A DNA stretch of 64,000 nt from an uncultured Oscillospiraceae bacterium (lineage in GTDB: Bacteria; Bacillota; Clostridia; Oscillospirales; Ruminococcaceae), in the NCBI GenBank assembly GCA_910588145.1, contig CAJUPO010000002.1, positions 1 through 64,000 on the forward strand. The letters run 5' to 3'. This document shows positions 8,354 through 17,114 of this stretch, piece after piece. The first letter of the stretch is position 1. Each line of letters begins with the position of its first letter. Below the pieces are notes generated by a model, which was not told the origin of the DNA, searched no databases, and saw nothing but the letters and a program-made list of their open reading frames with translations. The position numbers and the translations under genes were made by a program.

Positions 8354-8911
8354 TTAGATATTCATTGCTTTAAGACTAATAAATTTCTTTTTTGGATCAA
8401 GTTCAAATATAATATCAAATTCCCTTCCGGAAATATTTTTCCATTCCTTACTGCTAAATTGAGCTTCATACAAAGCATAGGGAACCTTAATACTAATATT
8501 TCTGCCTGGATGAATAACCGAGTCAAAGTTTTTATTCAATTCAAAAAACAAGTCCATTGATAAGCTTTGAATCCAATTTCCCGATTCAAGTGTAACTGAC
8601 GGAAGATCAAAATACATTTTATTACCGGTGGTATTCATTATCTTCAACGTAACTACAGCTAACTTTGGCACGGGGGAGTGTTTTGCTCCAAAGCAAATCT
8701 CATTTGTTATATCTCTTGCGTCGCAGATTTTAAAATCCTCTGCATTTACTGTAAAGCCGTCCAATAAAAGATCCTGATGCATATAAGACCTTATAATTGC
8801 TGTTTGTGATAATTCTGTATGAACTGGGTTATATGTTACAAATTTCCAAACAAAGCAAATCATTGATAAAATTAAAAAAATAGAAATATATACTATATGA
8901 ATGTTTTCCAT
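8354..8911 (-). CDS. Unrecognised single-pass membrane-anchored protein
   Basis: This 185-residue protein has one N-terminal hydrophobic segment (IHIVYISIFLILSMICFVW) and a presumably extracellular beta-rich domain of about 150 residues, with VTLKIMNTTGNKMYFDLP and ISIKVPYALYE. The layout recalls DUF4352/DUF5028-type surface proteins of Firmicutes, but I cannot assign it. ATG 8911 has GAGGA five bases upstream; a GTG at 8923 would place that site inside the gene. It is monocistronic with its own terminator. Confidence 0.6.
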   Translation of the reverse strand: MENIHIVYISIFLILSMICFVWKFVTYNPVHTELSQTAIIRSYMHQDLLLDGFTVNAEDFKICDARDITNEICFGAKHSPVPKLAVVTLKIMNTTGNKMYFDLPSVTLESGNWIQSLSMDLFFELNKNFDSVIHPGRNISIKVPYALYEAQFSSKEWKNISGREFDIIFELDPKKKFISLKAMNI

Positions 8912-9267
8912 TGCAGTCCTCACATTAAAAAGTTTATCATAATTTGGCGGATAGCAGCTATCGCCTCCATGAATATTTTCATTAATATAAGTTCAATGGA
9001 TGAAGAATGGATTATGTAAAAAAATGCACTTGGAAAAATAATAAGTATAAAAAAGAGAAATCAGATGAAAAGTCATTCTTAAAAATATTCCACGAATTTA
9101 TTTCATCTAATTCTCTTTTAATACTGTTTACAATACGGATACATAATTCTGTAATAAAAATAATATTTATACATTTTGGGAAATAATGAATAATATTTTT
9201 TTAATGAAATACAGTTATATCAGTTATGTAATTGGGACAATTGAGTTTATTCAGCAATGCTCATGAT
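8912..9267. other. AT-rich intergenic stretch without a visible gene
   Basis: About 350 bases separate the two unrecognised minus-strand genes. I see no frame longer than about 20 codons with a ribosome-binding site, no strong hairpin and no tRNA. It presumably holds the promoter of the 8354-8911 gene. Confidence 0.6.
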
Positions 9268-9696
9268 TTAAAGTTTTTCTTCAGTGCTGTAGCATGGTAT
9301 TCTCTCTGAATCGCTTCCGGAAAATACAGTAAATACAGAATATAAACGGTATGTACCCTTGCTGCAGTTGTATCTTGTGTTTTCGCAGGAACCTCTCCAG
9401 TCTAAGTCAGATGAAGCCCAGCTTGCAACCTTATCCCAGCCGCCGCTTGAGTTTTTCTTCTGCAAAGTCTGTACAATATTGATCTTAGTTGTAATATTAG
9501 GATAACCTGTTGCTAAGCTTGTACAGGAAATAGTAGTACCTGAAATATCAAGATAGCATTGACAGCTCATAGTGTAAGACATCTGCGGAGCTACCTGATT
9601 TGTAATATTTGTTGCAAGATCAGCATTAACAACGCTTGTAAAAACAGCCATTGAGATAATAAATGTCATGATTACTGACAAAAATCTTTTAATCAC
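9268..9696 (-). CDS. Small secreted protein, function unknown
   Basis: This 142-residue product has a signal peptide (IKRFLSVIMTFIISMAVFT, likely cleaved after VVNA). The mature part is about 115 residues with five or more cysteines (SCQCYLDISGTTISC, RGSCENTRYNC) and looks beta-rich. The best start is GTG 9696, because GGGAGG lies eight bases upstream. The GTG at 9705 overlaps that site, and the nearby ATG is out of frame and meets a stop at once. Short secreted proteins of this type recur in Ruminococcaceae without assigned function. It stands alone between two AT-rich gaps. Confidence 0.65.
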   Translation of the reverse strand: MIKRFLSVIMTFIISMAVFTSVVNADLATNITNQVAPQMSYTMSCQCYLDISGTTISCTSLATGYPNITTKINIVQTLQKKNSSGGWDKVASWASSDLDWRGSCENTRYNCSKGTYRLYSVFTVFSGSDSERIPCYSTEEKL

Positions 9697-9748
9697 ATAA
9701 TCCACCTCCCATCTTATTGAACTAAACGCAAAAACTTATATTTTTTTT

Positions 9749-9771
9749 CGCATTCAATTTCCGCATTCAAT
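9749..9771 (-). repeat. Direct repeat upstream of the small secreted protein gene
   Basis: The 10-mer CGCATTCAAT occurs at 9749-9758 and 9762-9771, 13 bases apart, about 50-75 bases upstream of the GTG start. It could be a regulator site. The rest of the 340-base gap to 10043 is AT-rich with no gene. Confidence 0.45.
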
Positions 9772-9943
9772 AAATATAACAAATCATAATGGCATTTCCT
9801 GACACTAAATTTACATTTTTTGGGGTATTCTATGTTTTAAACAAATTTTACTTAATTTTTTTATAAATATACACTAAAATATGCAAAAAAATCTTATTAT
9901 ATACTTAATTTTATAAGCTCACCATAAAATTTATTATTATCAC

Positions 9944-10011
9944 TTGCCATTATCAAAATGAATCTGTTATAATTATAAAGGATAAATAAACTGACAGAGT
10001 ATTTCTGTCAG
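9944..10011 (+). promoter_or_regulatory. Promoter and leader hairpin of the cytidylate-kinase-like gene
   Basis: TTGCCA (9944-9949) and TATAAT (9968-9973) are 18 bases apart. About 18 bases after the -10 box a perfect 8-bp inverted repeat, CTGACAGA/TCTGTCAG (9991-10011, 5-base loop), begins. It could be a repressor site or an mRNA 5' stabiliser. There is no T run, so it is not a terminator. Confidence 0.6.
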
Positions 10012-10043
10012 ATAAAAATATATGATAAAAGGAGCGATGTTTT

Positions 10044-10670
10044 ATGAAAATTATTACCATAAGCCGTGAATTTGGAAGCGGAGGAAGGGAACTTGGTAAG
10101 CGTATGTCTGATATTCTCGGATATGATTACTATGATCGTGAAATTATTTCTGCAATAGCAGAAAAATCAGGCTTTGATGAGAATTATATAAAAGACATGA
10201 CAGAAAAAAAGTTAAGAGTCAGCATTCCCATAAGTTACGGAAGAACCATGTATTACGAACCGTATATCAACACAAATGCAGAAAAGATACTTGCTGCTCA
10301 GAGCAGTACCATACGTGAAATAGCTGATCAGGGCAGGGATTGTGTAATAATAGGCAGGGGAGCCGATGTAATTCTGAGCCAGTATAATCCTGTAAATATT
10401 TTTGTTTATGCAGATATGGATTATAGGGTAAAAAGATGCCTCAAGTATTCTGAGAACGAGAAGGAAATGTCAGAGAAAAAGATAATAAAGAAAATAAAGG
10501 AAATTGATTCTGCACGTGCATCATTTCACTCATTTTTATCGGAGAGCAAATGGGGAAGAAAAGAAAATTATAATCTATGTATAAATACCACCGGTATGCA
10601 GATAAAGCAGCTTGCCCCGATTGCTGCCGAATATGCAAAAATTATGTTTACGAAAAAAAATAGTAAATAA
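10044..10670 (+). CDS. Cytidylate kinase-like family protein
   Basis: This 208-residue P-loop protein opens with ITISREFGSGGRELGKRMSD, the glycine-rich nucleotide-binding loop of the Cytidylate_kin2 group. YDYYDREII and later GRGADVIL and NLCINTTGM follow. Relatives are stand-alone proteins in Firmicutes, annotated as cytidylate kinase-like, with substrate not established. They lack the complete CMP-binding domain of Cmk. The gene is monocistronic, with SD AGGAG, its own promoter and a terminator. Confidence 0.85.
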   Translation: MKIITISREFGSGGRELGKRMSDILGYDYYDREIISAIAEKSGFDENYIKDMTEKKLRVSIPISYGRTMYYEPYINTNAEKILAAQSSTIREIADQGRDCVIIGRGADVILSQYNPVNIFVYADMDYRVKRCLKYSENEKEMSEKKIIKKIKEIDSARASFHSFLSESKWGRKENYNLCINTTGMQIKQLAPIAAEYAKIMFTKKNSK

Positions 10671-10675
10671 ACAAA

Positions 10676-10707
10676 AACCCCGTAAAGGAATAATCCTTAC
10701 GGGGTTG
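10676..10707 (+). terminator. Bidirectional Rho-independent terminator
   Basis: AACCCCGTAAAGGA/TCCTTACGGGGTT forms a GC-rich hairpin between convergent genes, flanked by A-rich and T-rich sequence. Confidence 0.85.
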
Positions 10708-10726
10708 TAATTTTACTTATGTAAAA

Positions 10727-11365
10727 TTACATGTTATAGTTTTCGTAGATAAATTTACAGAATCCGCCGTCGTCATAAAAGTCAAGATGAAGTCCTTTCA
10801 TGCCGTTTTCAACGTAACGGTATTCAGTATATCCTTCGTCATCATGTCTTTGTTCCTCAGACGGTTCACCATAGATAGCCTTGATTTCGTCAATAGTCAT
10901 TCCAAACTTAACATTTCCTGGCAAAACCACTTCAGGAGCCTTAGCTGCGTCCTTGCTGCTTACTTCGACAGCCCAAACAACAGCGTCATCAATTCCGACC
11001 TTTTCGCTTTTGTTATTGGTGAATCCCACTGCAAGGACTCCCTCGTCAAAGTTATCGTTCTGAAGATAAACTGATCTTGAAAGCAGTAAGCCCGGATCAA
11101 TAGAAGTGTTTTCAAGACCATAAGCAGCAGGATTAAAGCTCCAGCCGGTTTCTTTTATATCCTTGTATTCAAATGGAAGGGTATAAGTTTTCTGATCCAG
11201 CATAAAGGTCATGTCTGTCCAAGCCATGCTTCCTAAGTCGGAAGAGCTGATCTCACTGGAAGAGGAACTGTTTCCTACATATTTTTCTTTATCGACCTTC
11301 TCACAGCCTGCCAGAAGCGTCAGTGAAGCTGCGGCTGCAAGAAAACAAGCAAATTTTTTTTTCAC
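10727..11365 (-). CDS. Lipoprotein, function unknown
   Basis: This 212-residue protein has a lipoprotein signal peptide with lipobox LLAGC (Cys21), so it is predicted to be anchored to the outer face of the membrane. A Ser-rich spacer (about residues 33-46) follows. The C-terminal segment, FGMTIDEIKAIYGEPSEE with a tyrosine-rich end, resembles BamE/SmpA-like small folds in which a GMT-x-x-E-V segment precedes a helix. I cannot assign a substrate. A consensus promoter precedes it and a bidirectional terminator follows. Confidence 0.75.
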   Translation of the reverse strand: MKKKFACFLAAAASLTLLAGCEKVDKEKYVGNSSSSSEISSSDLGSMAWTDMTFMLDQKTYTLPFEYKDIKETGWSFNPAAYGLENTSIDPGLLLSRSVYLQNDNFDEGVLAVGFTNNKSEKVGIDDAVVWAVEVSSKDAAKAPEVVLPGNVKFGMTIDEIKAIYGEPSEEQRHDDEGYTEYRYVENGMKGLHLDFYDDGGFCKFIYENYNM

Positions 11366-11398
11366 TTAAATAAGTCTCCTTTTAAATTCATTGATGTA

Positions 11399-11427
11399 AT
11401 TATATTTTAACACAATTGGCTTGTCAA
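11399..11427 (-). promoter_or_regulatory. Consensus promoter of the lipoprotein gene
   Basis: On the minus strand TTGACA (11422-11427) and TATAAT (11399-11404) are separated by 17 bases. Confidence 0.85.
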
Positions 11428-11449
11428 GTCAACACTATCCGTGGTTTTT

Positions 11450-11483
11450 ATAAAAAGGAAACCTCCGGAAAACCGAAGGCTTC
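11450..11483 (-). terminator. Terminator of the fatty-acid synthesis cluster
   Basis: On the minus strand AGCCTTCGG and CCGGAGGTTT pair around TTTT, with a following T-rich stretch. It lies just after acpP. Confidence 0.8.
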
Positions 11484-11491
11484 ATTTCAAA

Positions 11492-11722
11492 TTACTGATT
11501 GTCTTCAATAAATTTAACAATATCTCCGACAGTCTTTATGTCTGCAACAGCTTCATCAGGAATGTCAATATCAAATTCTTCTTCAATTGCCATTACAAGA
11601 TCGTAAACTGCGAGGGAATCCTCAGCGCCGAGATCCTCTACAATATTTGCTTCCATAGTTACAGAAGCTTCTTCAGTGTCAAGCTGTTCGATGATAATGT
11701 CTTTTACCTTATCAAATATCAT
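11492..11722 (-). CDS. acpP: Acyl carrier protein
   Basis: This 76-residue acidic protein carries growing acyl chains on 4'-phosphopantetheine. The attachment serine is in EDSLAVYDLVMAIEEEF, the usual DSL motif with Asp-Ser-Leu and the following acidic recognition helix. It is the last gene of the cluster, 71 bases after accA, with AGG upstream of ATG 11722. A second acpP could exist elsewhere because this one is distal to the accABCD genes. Confidence 0.95.
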   Translation of the reverse strand: MIFDKVKDIIIEQLDTEEASVTMEANIVEDLGAEDSLAVYDLVMAIEEEFDIDIPDEAVADIKTVGDIVKFIEDNQ

Positions 11723-11793
11723 TTTAAAACCTCCAAATTGTCTATTATTTATATAAAGGTGTTGATCACCTATATAACTTTTATATAAATTTG

Positions 11794-12597
11794 CTATTCA
11801 GAGAACTCTCCGATTTTTCTAAATTTAGTGTACCGTTCTTTAAGCAAAATGTCAATATCTTTTTTTGAATTTTCTATTAACGTTTGTACCAAAAATTCCT
11901 TAATATTTTCTGCTATTTTGTCCAAATCGTAATGAGCGCTTCCGTGAGGCTCCTCGATTATGGATTCAGCAATTCCAAGACGCAGCATATCGGAAGCGGT
12001 TATTTTAAGCATATTGCAGGCTTCCTGTTCCTTTGAAGCGTCTTTCCAGAGAATACTTGCGCAGCCTCTGGGAGAAATAACTGAATAAAGAGCGTTTTCA
12101 AGCATAGCAAGTCTGTCGCATACGCCGATACCGAGAGCGCCTCCGCTTTCGCCTTCACCAAGTACAACAGAAGTAATAGGAGTTCTCAGTCTCATAAATT
12201 CCATAATATTTTTAGCGATAGCTTCTCCCTGACCTCTTTCTTCGGCTTCAATTCCGCAGAAAGCGCCTGGAGTATCAATAAAACAGATAACGGGACGGTG
12301 AAACTTTTCTGCCTGCTTAGCGAGCCTGAGAGCTTTACGGTATCCTTCCGGATGGGGCATTGCGAAATTAGACTTTTTATTTTCGTTAAGATCTCTTCCT
12401 TTGACCTCAGCGATAACGGTTACGGGCATACCCTCAAGCCTGCCGATACCGCCCAGAATAGCACCGTCGTCGCCGTAATGGCGGTCGCCGTGAAGTTCAT
12501 AAAATTCACTGAAAATAAGGGGAATATAGTCGTTAATAGTAGGACGGTTCTTTTCTCTTATAAGAGTCATACAATCCCATGCAGTTTTTTCAGCCAT
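11794..12597 (-). CDS. accA: Acetyl-CoA carboxylase, carboxyltransferase alpha subunit
   Basis: This 267-residue crotonase-fold subunit works with AccD to move CO2 from biotin to acetyl-CoA, giving malonyl-CoA. Family segments are FAMPHPEGYRKALRLAKQAE, FIDTPGAFCGIEAEERGQGE and VLGEGESGGALGIG, with SVISPRGCASILWKD. It is shorter than proteobacterial AccA (about 319) because of a shorter N-terminus, usual in Firmicutes. It starts one base after the accD stop, so expression is coupled. Confidence 0.95.
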   Translation of the reverse strand: MAEKTAWDCMTLIREKNRPTINDYIPLIFSEFYELHGDRHYGDDGAILGGIGRLEGMPVTVIAEVKGRDLNENKKSNFAMPHPEGYRKALRLAKQAEKFHRPVICFIDTPGAFCGIEAEERGQGEAIAKNIMEFMRLRTPITSVVLGEGESGGALGIGVCDRLAMLENALYSVISPRGCASILWKDASKEQEACNMLKITASDMLRLGIAESIIEEPHGSAHYDLDKIAENIKEFLVQTLIENSKKDIDILLKERYTKFRKIGEFSE

Positions 12598-12598
12598 A

Positions 12599-13486
12599 TT
12601 ATAGACCCTCCTTCTGCGATTCGTATCCGTGAAGTTTCAAAAGATGAGAAAGAACGCTGCGCATTTTTCTGCGTTCGACTATCAGGTCAATGAAGCCTTT
12701 TTCAAGGAGAAATTCTGAAAGCTGGAAGTCATCGGGAAGTCTTTGCTTTATAGTTCCTTCGATAACACGGCGGCCGGCAAAGCCGATAAGCGCCTTTGGT
12801 TCAGCGATAATAATATCGCCCAAAGAAGCGAATGAAGCGGTAACGCCTCCTGTTGTGGGGTCTGTAAGAACGGTAATATATAGCTGACCTGCGTCATCGT
12901 GTCTCGAAACTGCTCCGGAAGTTTTTGCCATCTGCATAAGGGAAACGATACCCTCCTGCATTCTTGCGCCGCCGGAAGCCGTAAACATAATAGCAGGCAT
13001 CTTGTGTTCTGAGGCATATTCAAAAGCTCTTGTAATTTTTTCACCCACAACGCTGCCCATGGACGCCATCATGTACCTTGAATCCATAACGCCTATAACA
13101 ACGGGGATTCCTCTGATAGTACCTGTACCTGTCACAACAGCGTCGTTAAGACCGGTTTTTTCCCTGATAGCGGCTTGTTTTGAATCATAGCCGGGAAAGC
13201 CTATGGGATTTTTTGAACGCATTTTAGAGTCAAATTCGCAGAAGCTGCCCTTGTCAAGGGTAACAGCAATTCTTTCTCCGGCAGTCAGACGTCCGTGATA
13301 GCCGCATGAGGGGCAGACCATGTTCATAGCTTTAATTTCGTCTTCAAACACGACGTTTTGACATCTTGGACATTTGAAAAGCAGATCATCAGGTATTCTG
13401 CTCAAATTAGCCGACGGCTTTTTATCAGTTTTTTCATTGTTTCCGTTAAAACGTGTGGTAACAACCTTAAACAGATCCTCAAGCAT
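12599..13486 (-). CDS. accD: Acetyl-CoA carboxylase, carboxyltransferase beta subunit
   Basis: This 295-residue subunit has the AccD zinc ribbon (CPRCQ and CPSCG, about residues 38-61) and the crotonase core with FTASGGARMQEGIVSLMQMA and VLTDPTTGGVTASFASLGD. It ends in VIEGTIKQRLPDDFQ. It pairs with AccA encoded directly downstream. SD and spacing to accC (20 bases) indicate one transcript. Confidence 0.96.
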   Translation of the reverse strand: MLEDLFKVVTTRFNGNNEKTDKKPSANLSRIPDDLLFKCPRCQNVVFEDEIKAMNMVCPSCGYHGRLTAGERIAVTLDKGSFCEFDSKMRSKNPIGFPGYDSKQAAIREKTGLNDAVVTGTGTIRGIPVVIGVMDSRYMMASMGSVVGEKITRAFEYASEHKMPAIMFTASGGARMQEGIVSLMQMAKTSGAVSRHDDAGQLYITVLTDPTTGGVTASFASLGDIIIAEPKALIGFAGRRVIEGTIKQRLPDDFQLSEFLLEKGFIDLIVERRKMRSVLSHLLKLHGYESQKEGL

Positions 13487-13506
13487 TAATTGATCAACCT
13501 GCCTTT

Positions 13507-14850
13507 CTATTCGTCAAATTTAAAAGTATCCAGATAACGGTTATCATATTCTCCCGATTCAAAAGCTTCGCTCTTAATAAGGGCAAGCTGAAAGTCGATA
13601 TTTGTATCGATTCCGTCAACGATAAATTCAGAAAGAGCCCATTTCATTTTCATGATAGCCTCTTTGCGGGTGGGAGCGCAGACTATCAGTTTAGCGATCA
13701 TTGAATCGTAATAAGGAGGAATAGTATAACCCTGATAAGCTGCGCTGTCTATTCTTATGCCGGGACCTCCTGGTATATGCAAGGCTTCAATTTTTCCCGG
13801 TGACGGACGGAAGTTCAGCTTTGGATTTTCAGCGTTAATGCGGCATTCTATAGAATGCCCCTTAACGGAGATGTCATCCTGAGAGTAATCAAGGGGAAGT
13901 CCCGCAGCGATCTTTATCTGAGATTTTACAAGATCAACGCCTGTTACAAATTCGGTAACAGGGTGTTCCACCTGAATACGAGTATTCATTTCCATGAAAT
14001 AAAAGTTTCCGCCCTCGACTAAAAATTCGATAGTTCCGGCGTTGTGATAGCCGCAGGCAAGAGCCGCTTTAACAGCAGCTTCCCCCATTTTTTTACGCAG
14101 AGCGTCAGTCATAACAGGGCTGGGACTTTCTTCAAGTACCTTTTGATTTCTTCTCTGCATACTGCAGTCACGTTCACCCAGATGAATAACATTTCCCTGT
14201 TTATCTGCAAGGATCTGTATTTCCACATGGCGTGGATTTTTAACGAAGCGTTCCATATAAACGGCGTCATCGCCGAAGTAATTTTTAGCTTCTGTTCTGG
14301 CTTCACCGATCTGATTTAGGAGGTCCTCCGGTTTTTCAACAATACGGATTCCTCTTCCGCCGCCGCCGGCAGATGCCTTTACAAGCAGAGGATAGCCGAT
14401 TTCCTCAGCCGCCTTTACTGCATCCTCGTCAGATCTGACTGCTCCTTCGGAGCCCGGGATCACCGGAACTCCGGCTTTTTTCATTGTTTCCTTAGCAGTT
14501 GCCTTGTCGCCGAGCATTTCAATGGACTCGGGTGAAGGTCCGATAAATTCAACTCCGCATTTTCTGCACATAGCCGCAAAAGCAGCATTTTCAGAGAGAA
14601 AGCCAAAGCCGGGGTGAACGGCATCGCAGCCAGTAATTTCGCAGGCAGCAAGAAGAGCTTTTGCGTTAAGATAGCTGTCCTTAGTATCAGCAGGGCCTAT
14701 ACAGACTGCTTCGTCGGCGATTCTTGCATGAAGTGCGTTACTGTCCGCAGTGGAGTATACTGCAACGCAGCGTATTCCCAGTTCACGGCAGGCTCTTATA
14801 ATTCTGACTGCGATTTCTCCTCTGTTTGCAATCAATATCTTTTTAAACAT
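13507..14850 (-). CDS. accC: Biotin carboxylase
   Basis: This 447-residue ATP-grasp enzyme carboxylates the biotin of AccB. It begins MFKKILIANRGEIAVRIIRA, the standard AccC N-terminus. The glycine-rich loop VKASAGGGGRGIRIV, ERDCSMQRRNQKV, EMNTRIQVEHPVTE and the catalytic arginine in this last motif are all present. ATG 14850 fits the family start; an in-frame ATG at 14874 would add eight unusual residues. It follows fabZ by 56 bases. Confidence 0.96.
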   Translation of the reverse strand: MFKKILIANRGEIAVRIIRACRELGIRCVAVYSTADSNALHARIADEAVCIGPADTKDSYLNAKALLAACEITGCDAVHPGFGFLSENAAFAAMCRKCGVEFIGPSPESIEMLGDKATAKETMKKAGVPVIPGSEGAVRSDEDAVKAAEEIGYPLLVKASAGGGGRGIRIVEKPEDLLNQIGEARTEAKNYFGDDAVYMERFVKNPRHVEIQILADKQGNVIHLGERDCSMQRRNQKVLEESPSPVMTDALRKKMGEAAVKAALACGYHNAGTIEFLVEGGNFYFMEMNTRIQVEHPVTEFVTGVDLVKSQIKIAAGLPLDYSQDDISVKGHSIECRINAENPKLNFRPSPGKIEALHIPGGPGIRIDSAAYQGYTIPPYYDSMIAKLIVCAPTRKEAIMKMKWALSEFIVDGIDTNIDFQLALIKSEAFESGEYDNRYLDTFKFDE

Positions 14851-14906
14851 AATTTTGCTCACTTTCAGATTCATTAGTCCGGACGTTATATGAGTCCGTA
14901 TGCGCC

Positions 14907-15341
14907 TTACTTAATAGCAAATGTAATTTCAGCGGTAACAGCTTTTTTTCCGTCAACAGTAACTGTTCCCTGACCGACGCCGATAGGGCCTTTTACTTTT
15001 ATAATTTCTACTTCAAGCTTTAAAACGTCGCCCGGAACCACCTGACGTCTGAATTTAGCCTTATCTATTCCGGCAAAAAGACCGATTTTACCCTTGTTTT
15101 CGGGCAGGGCAAGCATAGCGGCAGCGCCTGCCTGAGCGAGCATTTCGATCATGAGAACGCCGGGAGTTACAGGATAATCGGGGAAGTGACCTTTAAACCA
15201 GAAATCCTCTTCTTTTATGTAAGTAGTAGCCGCAACTCTTTTTCCAGGTTCCATTTCGTTTATTTCGTCAATAAGAAGGAACGGTTCTCTGTGAGGGATA
15301 AGTTCCTTAATCTGTTCTTTATTGTAAAGCACTTCAGACAT
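14907..15341 (-). CDS. fabZ: 3-hydroxyacyl-ACP dehydratase FabZ
   Basis: This 144-residue hotdog-fold enzyme dehydrates 3-hydroxyacyl-ACP. Catalytic residues are His in HFPDYPVTPGVLMIEMLAQA and the Glu of MIEML. PHREPFLLIDEI is the usual N-terminal motif. ATG 15341 has AGGAGG six bases upstream; the TTG at 15359 would place that site inside the gene. No fabA or fabM/fabN gene for unsaturated fatty acids is visible, so double-bond formation is not explained by this cluster. Confidence 0.95.
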   Translation of the reverse strand: MSEVLYNKEQIKELIPHREPFLLIDEINEMEPGKRVAATTYIKEEDFWFKGHFPDYPVTPGVLMIEMLAQAGAAAMLALPENKGKIGLFAGIDKAKFRRQVVPGDVLKLEVEIIKVKGPIGVGQGTVTVDGKKAVTAEITFAIK

Positions 15342-15351
15342 AGCCTGCCTC

Positions 15352-15840
15352 CTATTCAATTATCATAACAGGCTGATCGTATTCAACAGCCGATCCGTTT
15401 TCAACGAGAATTTTCTTAACAGTTCCGTCAAATTCGCTTTTTACCTCGTTCATAAGCTTCATAGATTCGATTATCATGATAACGTCGCCCTTTTTCACCT
15501 TTTTGCCGATCTCGACAAAAGGAGCTTTGTCCGGACCCGGAGCAGCGTAATAAGTTCCGACTATAGGAGATTTAACAATATTTCCGCTTTCCTCTTCAGA
15601 CTTAGTTTCAATAGAAGTATCCTGAACATTCTGAACAGGGGTTTGAACAGCCGCCTGAATTACAGTAGGCGGAACAGGGGCAGGAACAGGCTGTGAAACT
15701 ATTTTGCTTTCCTTTTCGATAAGAATTTCACAATCGCCGTTTTTTATTTTAATTTTACTTAGGCTGCCTTTTTCCACCTTATCGGCAAGCTTGCTTATTT
15801 CTTCATAATCAAGATTACAGGCAATCATTTTTTCACTCAT
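15352..15840 (-). CDS. accB: Acetyl-CoA carboxylase biotin carboxyl carrier protein
   Basis: This 162-residue protein carries biotin on the lysine of the EsMKLMNEV motif (IIESMKLMNEVKSEF), about 35 residues from the C-terminus. A Pro/Ala/Val-rich linker (about residues 60-85) joins it to an N-terminal domain. ATG 15840 has GGAG seven bases upstream. Upstream codons in the same frame overlap fabF and are rejected. Confidence 0.95.
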   Translation of the reverse strand: MSEKMIACNLDYEEISKLADKVEKGSLSKIKIKNGDCEILIEKESKIVSQPVPAPVPPTVIQAAVQTPVQNVQDTSIETKSEEESGNIVKSPIVGTYYAAPGPDKAPFVEIGKKVKKGDVIMIIESMKLMNEVKSEFDGTVKKILVENGSAVEYDQPVMIIE

Positions 15841-15851
15841 AAATTTTCTCC

Positions 15852-17090
15852 TTAGTCGGTAATCTTCTTCATACAGATGGTTGCGTTGTGACCGCCGAAG
15901 CCGAGGGAATTTGAAAGGGCGGCGTTTACGCAAGTTTCAGCATTACTGTCAACGCAGTAGTCAAGATCGCATTCTTCGTCAGGCACTTTATAGCCAATTG
16001 TTCTGTGGATGAAATCATTTTTAACGCTCAGAGCGGTTACAACAGCTTCTACGCCTCCGGCAGCGCCCAGCAGGTGTCCTGTCATAGATTTTGTAGAATT
16101 TATCTTCACGCTGTATGCAGCTTCTCCCAGAGCCTTTTTGATAGCAGTGGTTTCACCCTTATCGTTCATTCCGGTAGATGTTCCGTGAGCGTTTATATAT
16201 GTAATATCCGACGGAGTCAGACCGGCTTCGGCAATTGCAGTTTTCATGCAGTGTGCGGCGGCTTCTGCGTCAGGGTCGGGAGATGTCATGTGATATGCGT
16301 CGCAGGTTGCGCCGTATCCGGCAACTTCGGCATATATCTTAGCGCCTCTTGCCTTTGCGTGTTCATATTCTTCAAGAACAAGCATACCGCAGCCTTCGCC
16401 GAGAACGAAGCCGTTTCTTTCCTTATCGAAAGGAATCGAAGCTCTTGCGGGATCTTCTGATTTAGAAAGAGCTTTCATATTATTGAATCCGGCCAAAGTA
16501 AATTCAAGGACTGTTGACTCTGTTCCTCCGCAGAGGCAGACGTCGAGATAGCCGTCCTTTATCTTTCTGAAGGATTCGCCTACAGCGTGAGTTCCCGAAG
16601 CGCAGGCAGTTACTGTTGAAAAGTTATCGCCCTTAAATCCGGTTTTCATAGCGACCATACCGGCCGCCATATTGCTTATCATCATAGGAACATAATAAGG
16701 GGATACACGTTTATGTCCCTTTTCCATAAATTTTGCATATTCGTTTAAAGTAAGCTCAATGCCGCCGATACCGCATCCGATAATAACGCCTGCCCTGTAA
16801 GGGTCCATTTCCTTAAAGTCGGTACCGCAGTCGGCAATAGCTTCATTTGAAGCCACAACTGCAAACTGAGTAAAGCGTTCCATGCGCTTAGCTTCCATTT
16901 TTTCCATATATTCAAGCGGATCAAAGTCCTTGACCTGTCCGGCAACTTTTATCGGCAGATCCGCAGCGTCAAATCTATCGATCAGAGAAATTCCAAGACG
17001 GTTTTCCTTTACACCGGTCCAAGTATCACTGACATTATTACCCAGAGGGGTTACTGCTCCGAGACCTGTAATAACAACTCTTCTTCCCAT
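15852..17090 (-). CDS. fabF: Beta-ketoacyl-ACP synthase II
   Basis: This 412-residue condensing enzyme elongates acyl-ACP with malonyl-ACP. The catalytic Cys is in VTACASGTHAVGE, the two His are in INAHGTSTGMNDKGE and KSMTGHLLGAAGG, and GGHNATICM ends the protein. MGRRVVITGLGAVTPLG fits the family start; ATG 17090 has GGAG six bases upstream, and the ATG at 17102 overlaps it. Confidence 0.96.
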   Translation of the reverse strand: MGRRVVITGLGAVTPLGNNVSDTWTGVKENRLGISLIDRFDAADLPIKVAGQVKDFDPLEYMEKMEAKRMERFTQFAVVASNEAIADCGTDFKEMDPYRAGVIIGCGIGGIELTLNEYAKFMEKGHKRVSPYYVPMMISNMAAGMVAMKTGFKGDNFSTVTACASGTHAVGESFRKIKDGYLDVCLCGGTESTVLEFTLAGFNNMKALSKSEDPARASIPFDKERNGFVLGEGCGMLVLEEYEHAKARGAKIYAEVAGYGATCDAYHMTSPDPDAEAAAHCMKTAIAEAGLTPSDITYINAHGTSTGMNDKGETTAIKKALGEAAYSVKINSTKSMTGHLLGAAGGVEAVVTALSVKNDFIHRTIGYKVPDEECDLDYCVDSNAETCVNAALSNSLGFGGHNATICMKKITD

Positions 17091-17114
17091 ACATTTCTCC
17101 ATTTCTGCTTATTT

